In this document: piece by piece, positions 1-11,419 of the stretch
Numbering within the stretch: position 1 is the first letter of the stretch
How the letters are laid out: each line of letters begins with the position of its first letter
NCBI RefSeq assembly: GCF_021869535.1
Contig: NW_026262668.1
Location: 75,723,558 to 75,787,557, forward strand
Source of the DNA: Mytilus californianus
Taxonomy: Eukaryota > Mollusca > Bivalvia > Mytilida > Mytilidae
Reading direction: 5' to 3'
Length of the DNA: 64,000 nt
Notes under the pieces: model-generated
Databases searched by the model: none
What the model saw: only the letters and a program-made list of their open reading frames with translations
Told to the model about the DNA's origin: nothing
Made by a program: the position numbers and the translations under genes

Positions 1-128
1 AATTTTATACCACATTTTAAAGCAATGTGGGTTGCAAGATTAACAAATTCATTTATTTGAAACCATCTCGGTTCTATAAATTCATAGAAAAACGTACATA
101 AGTTGCATAAATTATACTTTTCTTATCT

Positions 129-725
129 TTAATCTTCCTCAAAGGTCCTGATAAAAAATTCTATAGTATTGGCAACCTTATGAAGTGGGTCATATCCAGG
201 TTGCCCTCTCTCGAATACTAAACCATTTTCATTGCAGTGCAAAAATCTCAAAATTCCCTCAAACCTGTTTCTTGACATAACCTGATAAATATTTGGAGTG
301 TATGACAAAACATTCCATTTCCTTTTGCCCAATCCGATGCAAAGGAAGGTTTCTTTACAATTCCCATTGCGAACATCAAACCTTAAAAAGCACTATCTCC
401 TGATTAGACACTGGTTTTCAACTGTTTTCTCTTGCTTGTGGAGTTGGAGTTGGATCACTAGCATTAAGTGTGCTTGTAGCATACCTATTGGTTTCTTCAA
501 CTATTATGTCGAACAATAATCTGTTATCATCTTCTTGATGAATTTATCAAAATATTCATAAGGAGACAAATTTGCAGCAAATCCAACAGGACAATGATCT
601 GGGATGAAAGATAGCAGAATGTCTATAACGAAACTGTTTGGCTCTATTACAATAAACCATTGGTCCTCTTTTGATATTACCTGGTCTTTTAATTGCATTC
701 CTTGAATCTTTAACATCAGTGTCAT
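129..725 (-). pseudogene. piggyBac-type transposase relic, N-terminal part
   Basis: Minus-strand remains of a piggyBac (PGBD, DDE_Tnp_1_7) transposase, which in intact elements does cut-and-paste transposition at TTAA. Reading down from 725, one frame carries the region before the core (SPYEYFDKFI near 560). A second frame follows with the family signature VEETNRYA (about 502-478), and a third with MSRNRFEGILRFLHC (about 285-240). At least two frameshifts and in-frame stops separate the blocks. The reading stops at 129 just after the HKV segment, so the three catalytic aspartates are absent. No introns or terminal repeats are visible. The family call is confident; whether more of the element lies outside the window cannot be seen. 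Confidence 0.8.
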
Positions 726-769
726 ATGCGTTACGACATTGCCAGAGACTGCACACTCAATTTCGCCGT

Positions 770-1190
770 AATTATACCGTCATTACCTCAACGTAAACTT
801 AGATGATGTCATAATTCATAATCGTCAGAAGCCTTATAGAAAAATTCGAGTGATTTCGATTTGTTAACATAAGCTACTTCAACGATTTGCGTCATAACAG
901 TGAATGATATGCATGACGTATCACGATTTCATTTCATTACAAAAAAGTGATACTTATCCGCTGAATTCTGACGCAAATCAATTGTGAACTAACCCGATAT
1001 TTTTTTCTATCGGTGGCAGTTCATGATACGGACATTATCAGTGAGTATACATCATAGGAAAAATGTACAAATTACCTTTAAACTAATATAAAAAATAAAG
1101 ACCGGAGCTAACCCCCTTTGTCTATTGTATTTCAAACACAACTGCTGTTGGTTATCTTCTTCTAATTTCCAATGTTGACTGGGGAATAAC
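770..1190. other. no recognisable feature
   Basis: AT-rich unique-looking sequence with stops in all frames. I see no repeat family, RNA or coding signal. Confidence 0.5.
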
Positions 1191-1194
1191 AAAT

Positions 1195-1592
1195 TGGACA
1201 CTTTGGTCTTCTTCCAACCGGCAGTAAAACCCTTGCCAAAGTCGGGCGTCCGTTTGGCTGTGTGGGATGTATAAGTACGCAGACACGCCCGGTTAGAATA
1301 GGGACGTTAAATCCGATTCCTCGTGTAGACTGAGTACCGCGCTATCTGCACGTTACGAACACTTGCAACAACTCTTTGATGGGTCCGTAGGTGGCCTGTT
1401 GATATGCAATATTTCTTTCCCTATCCAATATACCCTCATTTTCCAGTGGCAGTCCAAATTTCCCCGACCTTCATCCTTGGCGGCCTCTATTACAGCACAT
1501 ATCTATTGTATTCATTGTTAATTTGTTCTCGTCCTAAACATGCATGGAATAATTACCATGTTAAGCAAACACAAATCAATCAATCATCTGTT
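1195..1592 (-). repeat. dispersed repeat R3, longest minus copy
   Basis: Reverse-strand copy of a repeat that also occurs at 45688-45985 (+) and partially at 33683-33845 (+), 37788-37852 (-) and 18738-18790 (-). On its own strand it opens with a GATT-rich stretch and a block containing TTAACGTCCAGTGGC and ATGCATGTTCAGGACG. It continues through a block with GGACCCATCAAAGAGTTGTTGCAAG and a block with TTTGGCAAGGGTTTTACTGC. It has no coding capacity. The multiple copies on both strands are seen directly; that it is a mussel or bivalve interspersed repeat is from memory. Confidence 0.7.
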
Positions 1593-1599
1593 ACAAACC

Positions 1600-3840
1600 C
1601 CATTCAAACCAATACAAACTTACATCTATCCTCTCAAATATTGCCAGTCACAGACTTTTCTTTTCAGACCAGTTCGCATTGGAAAAGATGGAAAGGAGAA
1701 AAGATCCTTTCTTAAACTTTTCTTTGCCAACTAAGGTCTCGATGCAATCAATTTGGTCAATGTTCTTCATCATAAATCAGTTCACTCGAAAATATGTCCT
1801 TACTTTAAAGACCACTGTACCAATCATATCTTGTACTTATAAACCAATTTCAACTAAAGTTTTCAAATCCCAAAGCGTGCTGCAGGATCTCAATATTGAC
1901 GACTTCAGGTATAAAACCTCCTGATTGCACCTGTGCTAGTTCCCCATTTATATAATCCAGATGGCCCCGTTATAACTGGCGACCTGAACATTGTGAATAA
2001 CCCTTCTCTGAGAAATGTGTCGCGAAATATCGTAAACCTAAATCCATCAATTGGAAACACAACTTCAAAATACTGTTGTTTCAGTCTAGCCTTCGGCTGT
2101 TTTCTGCTCTTTGGTCAGGTTGTTGTCTCTTTGACACATTCCACATTTCCATTCTCAATTTTAGGATTATGCCAGGCAATGGGCTAAACGCAAAAAGGAA
2201 GACGTAGATACTCTTTCCGGATTAGTTAAGGCTGTGAGGTTGTTGGTACAAATTAGAATTCAAAAAACTAAAAAGGTATATGAACGCACATGCTACGATC
2301 TTTAAAGGCCCAAATGTTACTAATCATTTGACCCATCTCCATAACAAATTATGTTGTTGTCCTCGCAGATAAAGCCCAAAACAACCTCTTGTGTTTGTGT
2401 GTGTGAATCATAATACATAAACTGCTTGATAAAGGAATTAGGTATTGACAATTCACTTGGAAACTCACGACATATACCCCAACGACACTTACAAAGAAGG
2501 TAATTCTGAATAAACATAAGTCTGTGCTATGTTCCTTTGGAATTTCAACCAAAGATAAACAGATGGATCTTCCTTTGCTGTATTAGATACCTAAACTACA
2601 TAAATGACCTTAGAATCAACGTTATGTTGCAGGGTCTTCCAAGTACTCCACGAAACTTTTTTCCAAACTATTAACGTCAATTTTATCTGCAATAAAAGCC
2701 GGACTTCAAAGTTATAAAGGACTTTCCGTTTTGAATTTCCCTTGGAGTTTGGTTTTTTTGTTATTTTACTTTTTATTGTGAAACTACCTACTTTAGGAGC
2801 AGCGTGAATCAGATGTGGATACTTAAATATTCCATAGATCTATCATATACATTCTAAGTCTCTTTCTTCTTGCAATAGTATTAAAACATTTGATTTTTCT
2901 ACACTTTACAAAAATATTCCTTATCCCAAACTAAAAGACAAACAAACTGAACGAATTAATCCTGCTGTGTTTCATAAAAAGAATGACCAACGTAGATACA
3001 AGTATCATGTCTTGGGGTGGGATAAACCGTACTTTGTAAAAAATCACTCTGATTCAACAAAAATTTCCCTGAAACTGACATTATCATGGATGGATACCCA
3101 ATATCCTTTGTTTTTCTATTATCAAGATGCTTGATTTCTTGATTGATACCATATTTGTTACGCCTGGAGGACGTGTTTTATCAACAAATAATTGGAATTC
3201 CTATGGTAACCAACTGAGCTGCTCTTGTCGACTTGTTCCTTTATTTATATGAGGCAGACTTCATACATGAGCTTCTTAGGAAGAACGAAAAGAAGCTAGC
3301 ATTATCCTTTAACTTCACGTTCTGCTATGTAGATTATGTCCTCTCAATAAATAATTCAAAGTTTGGTCACTATAATGAACGCATATATCCCATCGAACTT
3401 GAAATATAGGATACAACAGATACAGTAAAGTCTGCCTCATATCTTGCCTTACATCTGGTAATTGACAATGACAAAAGAGAAAAGAGATGCTTTCAGCTTT
3501 CCCTTTATTAATATGAGGCAGACTTCATACATGAGCTTCTTAGGAAGAACTTTTTTCATTTTTATGTAGCAACAATCCCGTCCAATTTTCCTCGAATGTG
3601 ACCTACCGAATAAGACTTATCATCGGCTTTGTACTTACTTGAGCAACACGACGGGTGCCGCGTGTGGAGCAGGATCTGTTTCACCTTCCGGAGAACCTGA
3701 GATCACCCCGGTCTTATCCTGTATGAACTTTGTATATAAATGCACAACATACTGACCAGCGATTACCCCCTTTGTTTTGTCATGTACAGGAAGAATTTTA
3801 CAATATGGAAATGTTGTACAAGATGAGTATAACACAATGA
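1600..3840 (+). pseudogene. Penelope-like (permuted type) reverse transcriptase copy PLE-1
   Basis: Decayed + strand retroelement reading frame. Blocks in order: a linker with FRPVRIGKDGKEKRSFLKLFF (about 1660-1735), GDLNIVNNPSLRN (1978-2016), the start of the RT domain (ADKAQNN, about 2365), YxIPKLHK (about 2585-2607), FDFSTLYKNIPY (2888-2923), YFVKNHSDS (about 3033) and FNFTFCYVDYVLSINN (3306-3353). In the last block the expected YIDD catalytic motif has become YVDY. Stops and frameshifts occur throughout. A 50-bp piece at 3237-3289 recurs at 3498-3550. From about 3560 the tail resembles the tails at 12650-12870 and 59510-59780. The linker before the RT is the one that follows the GIY-YIG-like region at 58.2-58.5 kb, which places this copy in the permuted PLE type. 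Confidence 0.72.
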
Positions 3841-5344
3841 TCTGATGTAGTCTCGATCATTCTCCTTTGTCTTATTTTTTATAATCATTATTCTTTACTA
3901 GGAGGAATGACCTCAAGTCATTTTATTTTGTACAAGAAATTTTCCTAGACAAAGTGGATGCATTCAGGCTATTGTTTGAACATTGAAAAAAAAGGAGTTG
4001 AAAATGATTATTGTATTCAGCGTATTTATATACAATGGACTGATCTTGTTTTTTTTTCATGTGTGTATCATATTTTAACGGAATTTTTATTTTCTACTAT
4101 ATTTAAAATATTCATTTTCAACCACTTAATTCTAATCCGGATTCAAATGGTTTTGGTGATGTTTCATTCATATTCCCGATTTAAGGGAAGCAGTTATCAT
4201 AACCATCATTTTCATCACGGTTCATGCAATTCCATGCATGACGATCCCTTAAATTTTGGCGGTTATAAAATGAAATGTTTATGCGAATTAAGTCTGAAGA
4301 ACATGAATCTACGTGGGACGTTTTGCGAGTTTGCAAATTGGTGAAAGAACCTAGATTTTTGTTTCGAAGTAGCTGTGCTCTGATTTGATATTGAAGCCTA
4401 CTTAGACAGGACATGTAAATATAAAGTATAACTGTGAACTTTGCGTCATTGCAATATGACTTAAACAGTGCCATTTTAGTGTAGATAGTCTGTAAAGTAA
4501 AAGAAAAAACTCAAACTTCACATACCTTATACATAAAATTGTAGGAAATCAATAAGACTGTGGAAAACAAAATACTACTTTTGATGTGACTTACATAAGA
4601 CAAAACTTCAATTTAGAGCATATATGAAATATTGAAATTAAAATTGTTCAAATATTTAAGTTTTTATTTTAATGCCAATTTTAGTATATATATTGACACA
4701 TGCCGGTGTAAATTTCAATCTATTTTAATGTCAATTGGGTATAGTTGTCTAAGTAATATATAGCAGCACTAACTTATTACTTAGGGTTAACAAATCTGGA
4801 AAGGATAGGTGAACCCAGAAGAAATATATTCAGAAAAACTAAATCCCGTAAACATTTACAAATTATTTGATGTCAACTATAATATATGGATAGGTGTGAA
4901 TGCAATATTTACAATCATAGGTCTACTTTTTCTTCTTGGGATATAGTTCTGGTATTTAAATGTTACACGTCAACGACTGGGGAGGTATACAGAATATAAA
5001 ACGTATTTTCTTTTTTTTTTCAATTTCATTGAGAATATCCTCAATGGTACCCGGGGGTTAACATTGGTATAATGTCTCTGTCGGATGTGTAAGACTCTCC
5101 CAAGAAGTAAGTATCTGCCAGCTGTGCGAGAATAAATAAAAAGCTACGTTCAGTCAGAACGAGATACCTAATTTAACGAAATTGACTCTCTCTGTACTTG
5201 GTGAGGGTCCTTAGGTTTTCTGTTGCGGGGAAAAATTTTGTCCCTATCTACGATTCCTTCATTTGCCAGATTTTGCGATCATATTCATGTTGATCGACTT
5301 TGAATAGCGTATTTTGACCTATAATAGTTTACTTTTATAAAATT
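3841..5344. other. AT-rich non-coding stretch
   Basis: No gene recognised. The frames here (up to 128 codons, 3958-4344) have low-complexity composition and match nothing I know. A small dyad, CATTGAG...CTCAATG, lies at about 5028-5047. Otherwise I see nothing. Confidence 0.5.
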
Positions 5345-5402
5345 TGACTTGGATGGAGAGTTGTCTCATTGGCACTCATACCACATCTTCTTATATCTAT
5401 AT
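5345..5402 (-). repeat. edge fragment of dispersed repeat R1
   Basis: Minus-strand copy of the conserved leading edge of repeat R1 (motifs GGTATGAGTGCCAATGAGAC and AACTCTCCATCCAAG). The same edge begins the copies at 30401, 38694, 49722, 56622 and 48715 (-). Confidence 0.7.
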
Positions 5403-5610
5403 ATACATTTATTTTTATTTGGTCTGTACTAAATACGCATGAAATATTAACTGGAAGTTAACCAAAAACAATAAAACAATCTATCGTTGAGAATATTTTA
5501 ACGTGTATCAATAAAATTAAAATACGTGTTCAAGGTTTGACGATTGGTATTATTTCTTCAATTTAAGAGCCCTTATAATGACCGGTTACCAAATTTCTTT
5601 TTTCAGGTTC

Positions 5611-5690
5611 ATAATTTAGTACAGCAGACGCGCGTTTCGTCTTCACCAGTGGCGCTCGAATCAAAACAGTTCAAAAGCCAAATCAACAGT
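5611..5690 (-). ncRNA. degenerate hammerhead ribozyme motif, copy A
   Basis: Read on the minus strand: stem I GCGCCA, a core CTGGTGA (consensus CTGATGA, A6 changed to G), then AGAC, an intact GAAA, a short stem III in CGCGCG, the cleavage triplet GTC and the stem I partner TGCTGT. Compared with the other copies, stem II has collapsed by a deletion of about nine bases. The flanking GCTCGAATCAAAACAGTTC is shared with copy C. The core change and lost stem II make activity unlikely. Confidence 0.6.
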
Positions 5691-6029
5691 TACAAAGAAC
5701 TCATGTACCTATTCCATGCAATATATTTATATAACACGATTGATATTAGTGAGCATCAAGAATTTAATTGGATTTGACATTTCTACCTTTATATTAATAT
5801 CTCGCAATAAAAACAAAGTTATAAAACAACATAATTTCTCTAAAGTCAGGTTAAAAAATATTCGCCTCTAACTTTTCAATCTCTATGTATACTTTGCTTC
5901 TAAGATACTCTTAGGTAAAGACATAAAGCAGAATTTCTACTCCGGAGGAGTTTACCCCCCTCCCTTATATACAAATTGGCGTTTGTCAGTCTGTGCGGGG
6001 TGTAAAGATACGCAACAAGGTCAACTAGG

Positions 6030-6660
6030 GCCGAAGTCTTGTGTATGGATAGTGGTACGATCAATGCACGTCAAAAAAATAAAGGCAACAGTAGTATACC
6101 GCTGTTCGAAACTCATAAATCGATAGAGATAAAAACAAATCCGGGTTACAAACTAAAACTGAGGGAATCGCATCAAATATAAGAGGAGAACAACGACACA
6201 ACAAAAGCACAACATTAAAATGTAACACACACAGAAACGAACTATAATATAACAATGGCCATATTCCTGACTTGGTACAGGACATTTTAAGAACAAAATG
6301 GTGGGTTGAACCTGGTTTTGTGGCATGCCAAACCTCCCGCTTTAATGGCAACGTCAAACACAACACCAAAACGACAACTTCACATGACAGGACCACAATA
6401 CAAATAAATGGGAGAACATATAGGACAAAGAAACACACGAATAATAGCTAACAAAAGGTACTAGGCTTAAAACTCAATACACCAGACGTGCGTCTCGTCC
6501 ACACAAGACCATCCAGTGACGCTCAGATGAAAAAAAGCTTGAAATCCAAAACAAGTACAAAGCCGGAGAGCACCGAGGACCAAAACTTCCAAAAAAGTTG
6601 CGCCTAACACGGCCAGGGTTTTCTGCCTGGGACAAGAACATCCTTATTATTTAGAATAAT
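6030..6660. repeat. dispersed repeat containing a hammerhead motif
   Basis: Non-coding repeat block. Its middle (about 6245-6345, with CATATTCCTGACTTGGTACAGG followed by a CCTGGTTTTGTGGCATGCC segment) is related to the R2 copies at 7494-7640 and 13805-13930. Its end is the hammerhead-bearing segment (copy B) followed by a tail with GCACCGAGGACC. Exact boundaries are uncertain. Confidence 0.6.
6478..6524 (-). ncRNA. degenerate hammerhead ribozyme motif, copy B
   Basis: On the minus strand: stem I GCGTCA pairs, with wobbles, to TGGTGT after the GTC cleavage triplet. Stem II is GTC/GAC with loop TTGTGTG. Stem III is the CG/CG pair in CGCACG. The core is damaged: CTGGATG in place of CTGATGA (one base gained, one lost), and GAGA in place of GAAA. 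The architecture is clear; catalysis is unlikely. Confidence 0.65.
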
Positions 6661-6822
6661 TTATAATTTTGCAAACAGTAAATTTTATAAAATGACTATA
6701 TAATAGATATACATGATAAAACCGAAGTGGGGACTAACTACAGAATAAAAACGGATACATTACATAAAACAACTTAATCAAACATATAAAAATACACAGC
6801 CGAGTTAGCCAAAGCATCAACG

Positions 6823-6882
6823 CACAAAGTGACGTCACATTTGAAATCCTAAAAAAACACACAAAGTGACGTCACATTTGAA
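6823..6882. promoter_or_regulatory. tandem duplication around two CRE-like TGACGTCA palindromes
   Basis: A 23-bp sequence with TGACGTCA at its centre occurs twice without change (6823-6845 and 6860-6882), 37 bp apart. TGACGTCA is the consensus cAMP-response element bound by CREB/ATF bZIP factors. No gene start is visible nearby, so any regulatory role is speculative. Confidence 0.4.
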
Positions 6883-7439
6883 TTTGTTAAAATATTTCCC
6901 AAAAATAAGATAGGATTAGGATTGATTCAAGATTAGATTTGTATTACTGACATTACATTTATTAATAACAATGAAAATTACAATACTTATTAATATCAAA
7001 TTGTGGTAGTAATTAGATAATTAATTGTATTATCTAGCTATGTCGGTGTTTCTTCTTCAAAATAACTCTTGTAACAACTCTCTGAAGGGTTCGTAATTGA
7101 CCAGTCGCAAGGAAAATGTCTACCCTATCGAACATAGATATCAAAATTCAAAAGTAACTCCTGCATTTTAATATGTTAGTGTGAAAACAGCTGCCACGTT
7201 TAAAAAAATAAGATTTATTCGGAAAGAATACATTCCAACATTGATTTTCCTCTCTACATATTTTCAAATCCCAAAACGTCACTGCCCGACGTATTTTGTT
7301 TGCACATGAGCATGAACACTGCATGCATCATCTTAAAATTCATCATCTATTCAATTCCCCTTCGGTCAAACATTTAATTTGTACCAGAAAAAAAGTATAA
7401 CAAAAATACCGAACTCCAAGGTAAATTCAACAGGGGAAG

Positions 7440-8060
7440 TCCACAAAAACTGACAAATTCAAACACTATCAATCAACGGAACATGTGAAAAACAGCTCCC
7501 ATATTCCTGACTTGGTACAGGCATTTTCCGACGAAAATGCTGGGTTAAACTGGTTTTATAGCTAGCTGAACCTCCCACTTGTATAACAGTTGTTTATTGT
7601 TCTGTTATATTGACTAAATTGGGTGAGCAACACAAATAGACATAATAGGTTAATGTGACAATAATTGGGATCCAGCAGCAATAACTATGTAAACATACAT
7701 CAGAGACATACAACGCAACTGAGTAACAGATTCTAACAAACATAAAAATTAATCTAACACAGAATAAAAAAAAAAAGATGTGATAAATTTGACAATGTAA
7801 AGGTAAAGGAAAACATTAAGTAAACATAAATACAAAATAGAAACAACACTGTAAAAACCCTTTGAGTACGAATTGCACCTCAGGATCCACTTCCACCAGG
7901 AATGCCAAAGGTTAAAAAGTCAAAAACCCGATAGCGGGATGCATAAATACGGAGTCGCGTCAAAATCATTCGACCAAAAGAAACTTCAAAAGACGAAGAC
8001 AAATTAAAGATACACAACTTCAGCACCTAGATTCTATAACTCAAGACCATCTTGTAGTAT
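7440..8060. repeat. dispersed repeat R2, copy 1
   Basis: Shares several ordered blocks with 13790-14340: ATATTCCTGACTTGGTACAGG, TGGTTTTATAGCTAGCT, AACCTC(C/T)CACTTGTAT, a stretch with TATATTGAC, and GCGGGATGCATAAATAC (GCGGGATGTATAAGTAC in the other copy). It is non-coding and abuts the 3' end of PLE-2. Confidence 0.65.
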
Positions 8061-8061
8061 T

Positions 8062-9470
8062 TGTGAAGTAGACACTGAATATTAAACTATTAGGTCTTGG
8101 TACTTTCCTATGAACATTTTAAGAAAGAGGACAAGACGTTCTTTGACAAAAACAAAGCTCATTAATTGTTTGCTCAGACACCGATGACGTTTTACAAAGT
8201 TTGAGTAGCTGCAAGCTCTTGAATATCGTATGAGTTGAGAAATGTAAACTCCATACGCGGTTAAAGTTGGTATATTGCTGCTAAGGTTCGGAAAATTTAT
8301 GATTTCAAAATTGAAAACGTATCTTTTGTCATAGATTCTGGTTCTGAGATGACCGATGTTGTCAACTTCGAGGTAATTGTCTAGAAATGACACGGAGGAA
8401 GCAGTATCTGTTGTTTCTCTAGTTCAGGGGGATATATGGAACCAATCAGAAAAGTTTAGATTGTAAATGGAAAGAACATCATCAATACACCTGTATGTGA
8501 AATTAAATAATCTAGCTTCTTTGGTCTTCTTGTTTTTTACAAGTGTCTACCTCCAAATTCAGCAAATATGTTGTCAATGAAAAAATCCAGCATACTGTTT
8601 TCGTGTTCTTCGGTGTAGAATGTTTCATTTTCGGGCTCATTTTTTAACAAAATACATTGAATTATATCCCAAAACAATAAAATTTGTAGCGTATGGTACC
8701 ATTTTTATGAAGGAAAGCATTGTGGATTATTTAATTAAGACAGGTTTTTAATTTTTCATGTGGTATGGTGGTGTAAAGGCTGAAAAAATCAAAGGTTTTG
8801 ATAAAATTTATTTAAAAAATACCCAATTTTAAATTTTCCAGAAGTTCATTTTAGTTCTTAAGAATCCACACTATTGGAGACAAACGGAACAGACAGATTT
8901 TGAAAATTAATCGGAATTTTAGATGTGTCTTTGTAATGAAGAATGTTGCTGATGTTGATAGTATAGATTCCTTTACTAGTATTTGAAAACTGAATTGGAA
9001 AGAATTTCATATTTTCATCGTGCAATGGTTCTGATCTTATTGGTTTAAATAGACGGAATATAGCTAGTCTGTATATTGGGGAAAACCTTTGTCAAGGGCA
9101 TATTTATTCTAATCGCTTAAACATTTTAAAAGGTTTACAGGCAGTGATTACAAAATGGTACGAAAAAAACTCATCATGGATACCAGGATTTAAATTATGT
9201 ACGCTAAACGCGCGTTTTGTCTACAAAAGACTCATTAGTGACGCTCGAATCAAAACAAGTTAAAAAAAGCCAATGTAATGTAACGCAAGCGGATGATGGA
9301 GATGTGAAAGAAGGTCACCAAAGCTCTCAGTGAGTGGTCTACATTTGGAAGACTTTTTTACGTTAGGACGATGGTAATGTTTTTGACCATGACTACTCTT
9401 GGATCTTATGCTAGTGTTGAATAAACTTATTACATTAACATCACTGCAGGCTGGACTAGACAAATTTCAT
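8062..9470 (-). pseudogene. Penelope-like (permuted type) retroelement copy PLE-2
   Basis: Minus-strand decayed copy. From 9463 down to about 9285 one frame carries SPACSDVNVISLFN and SHGQKHYHRP, matching the SPSCSSVNVINIFN / SHGRRHYTSP block of PLE-5, so this region lies upstream of the RT. After an inserted hammerhead repeat (9201-9247) come linker remains (PIRSEPLHDENMKFFPIQF, about 9060-8990), then RT pieces: VLGYNSMYFVK (about 8690-8640), FFIDNIFAEFGGR (about 8590-8550, then a deletion) and the RT C-terminal segment 8393-8082 (SFLDNYLEVDN, ISQLIRYSRACS). The catalytic YIDD region is lost. Many frameshifts; non-functional. Confidence 0.68.
9201..9247 (-). ncRNA. degenerate hammerhead ribozyme motif, copy C
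   Basis: Structurally the best preserved copy. Minus strand: stem I GCGTCA pairs with TAGCGT (one mismatch), stem II is GTCT/AGAC with loop TTTGT, and stem III is the CG/CG pair in CGCGCG. Three positions that matter for catalysis are changed: CTAATGA for CTGATGA, AAAA for GAAA, and GTT for GTC. It sits inside the PLE-2 relic, between its linker and upstream domain. Confidence 0.68.
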
Positions 9471-9513
9471 ACACCGTTTTTGACACCGGTATTTGTATCT
9501 CGGCTTTTTTTCA

Positions 9514-9570
9514 TATAGTGTTGAGCGTTCCTGATGAAGGTTAATCCAGAAAAGCGCTTCAGTCGCACCA
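9514..9570 (+). ncRNA. hammerhead-like core, CTGATGA ... GAAA
   Basis: CTGATGA at 9531-9537 is followed by AGGTTAATCCA (a two-bp GG/CC stem II with an A-A mismatch at its base), GAAA at 9549-9552 and AGCGCTTCAGTC, which ends in a GTC triplet. Core spacing fits a minimal hammerhead, but stem I (GAGCGTTC / GCACC) is poor. Possibly another retroelement-associated variant. Confidence 0.35.
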
Positions 9571-9752
9571 CAAGTGTTATTTTCATAACTCGAGTACAGT
9601 TAAGAATGAATTGAATTGAGTAACGATCAATAAAACATGCAAATACGCATAAGGCGAACAAACTCAGTACGGGGACTACTGGGAATTACCTACAAGAAAG
9701 AAAATATAACATACATATAGAAAGTACATAAAGCGAACCAACTCCGTACGGG

Positions 9753-10212
9753 GAGAATTATAGTTAAACGAAACCCTGTCTGCTCGGTCAATGACATCAG
9801 AGGAGAATAATAGTTAAACGAAACCTGTCTGCTCGGTCAATGATATCAGACGAGAATTATAGATAAACGTAACCCTGTCTGCTCGTCAATGATATCAGAG
9901 GAAAATTATAATTAAACGAAACCTTCTCTGCTCGGTCAATCATATCAGAGGAGAATTATATTTAAACGAAACCCGTCTGCTCTGTCAATGATATCAGAGG
10001 AGAATAATAGTTAAACGAAACCCTGTCTGCTCGGTCAATGATATCAGAGTAGAATTATATTTAAACGAAACCCGTCTGCTCTGTCAATGATGTCAGACGA
10101 GAATAATAGTTAAACGAAACCCTGTCTGCTCGGTCAATGATATCTGAGGAGAATGATAGTTATACTAAACCCTTTATGCTCGGTCAATGATAGAGGAAAA
10201 TTGTAGTTTAAC
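9753..10212. repeat. 49-50 bp minisatellite, about nine units
   Basis: Tandem units of 49-50 bp with the recurring words GAGAATAATAGTTAAACGAA, CTGTCTGCTCGGTCAATGAT and ATCAGA. Units differ by a few substitutions and 1-2 base indels. The last unit (from about 10145) is degenerate. It is preceded by two copies of a GCGAAC(A/C)AACTC(A/C)GTACGGGG segment (about 9656 and 9733). Confidence 0.9.
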
Positions 10213-11222
10213 AGCATGCAGTATACCTAATGGAAGAACAGTTAAATATATCATTCGCACAGTAGACATACTTGGTAAAGAATACCATAAGGGAATAGCA
10301 GTCAAACAGCATGCTGTATATAACCAATGGAAGAAAATTAAATATATCAAATAAACTCGATATGTAACGCTATTCTAGATAGACACGGTACAATTACTAG
10401 ACATTCTACACAAACACAACTTTATATTGTTGTTTTTGATCTAGCACAGGATAACAATTTTTAGCAATACTTACAGTCCACAAACACTAAAACTGATAAC
10501 AATTTATGTCGGTTTTAAACTTTAAATGAAATGGCAACATAAGTTAAACCAGACCTCTTCTAAGAAAATTAAATTGATTAACACTTTTTATTTAGCAATT
10601 GTATCAGTTTTAGTCATATCATACGACTCATTGCGTATATCCTTAGTTATTCGCTGTATTATTGGTTTTCAAATATCCTATGGACGATTAGCTTTTTGGA
10701 AGATCAGCATCGAGTACTCAGATCGGCAATACGTTTCAGTTATTCAGCTTTTTGTTCAGCATGCTCAAACGTTCGGCTATTTACAAATCGATCTTAATTA
10801 AGATGAGTTTTAACTGCACGTTAATTTAGTTGATTAAGTAAAAAAAACATTATTTGGATTCGGCATATTGACAAACATAAACTCTGATTATAAATATGCA
10901 TAAGTGTTAATAAAACAATTCCAGAGATCATTAAACGACTTTTAATAAATAGATACTGAATAATATTGTGTAGAGAAGGGATGAAGACATTTTATCCTAT
11001 TGGTAGACTGTTTGCCTAATTGTTTGCAATAAAATTTCTTTGAAATTTGATATTACACCCATGATGTTTTGCGTTGAAAAATTTTCAGTAATTACCGGAA
11101 TGATTTGTTTGTAATCACTTAATTAAATTAGAGACGTATTAGTTCAGTTTATAAAAAATACAAAAGTTGTAATCATCATAAGTTAATTAAAAGATCCTAT
11201 AACGACTGTGGACGACTGTTTT

Positions 11223-11260
<38 letters not shown>

Positions 11261-11415
11261 AGAAAAACGAATTCGCGAAAAATTCATTTTACTGAATTTT
11301 AGATCCGTATTCTACGTCTCGGTGATCTGCCCACAGACTATAGACTTTTTGTTTTATTATTTCTTATTGGTTGTTGAAATTGTCGCAGAGATGAAAATAC
11401 AGTAAGACATGAAAC
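10213..11415. other. non-coding stretch with a (GA)n microsatellite
   Basis: Two related segments with AGCATGC(A/T)GTATA and AATGGAAGAA (about 10214 and 10307) follow the minisatellite. A (GA)n run lies at about 11226-11254. No coding signal is recognised. Confidence 0.6.
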
Positions 11416-11419
11416 GGAA

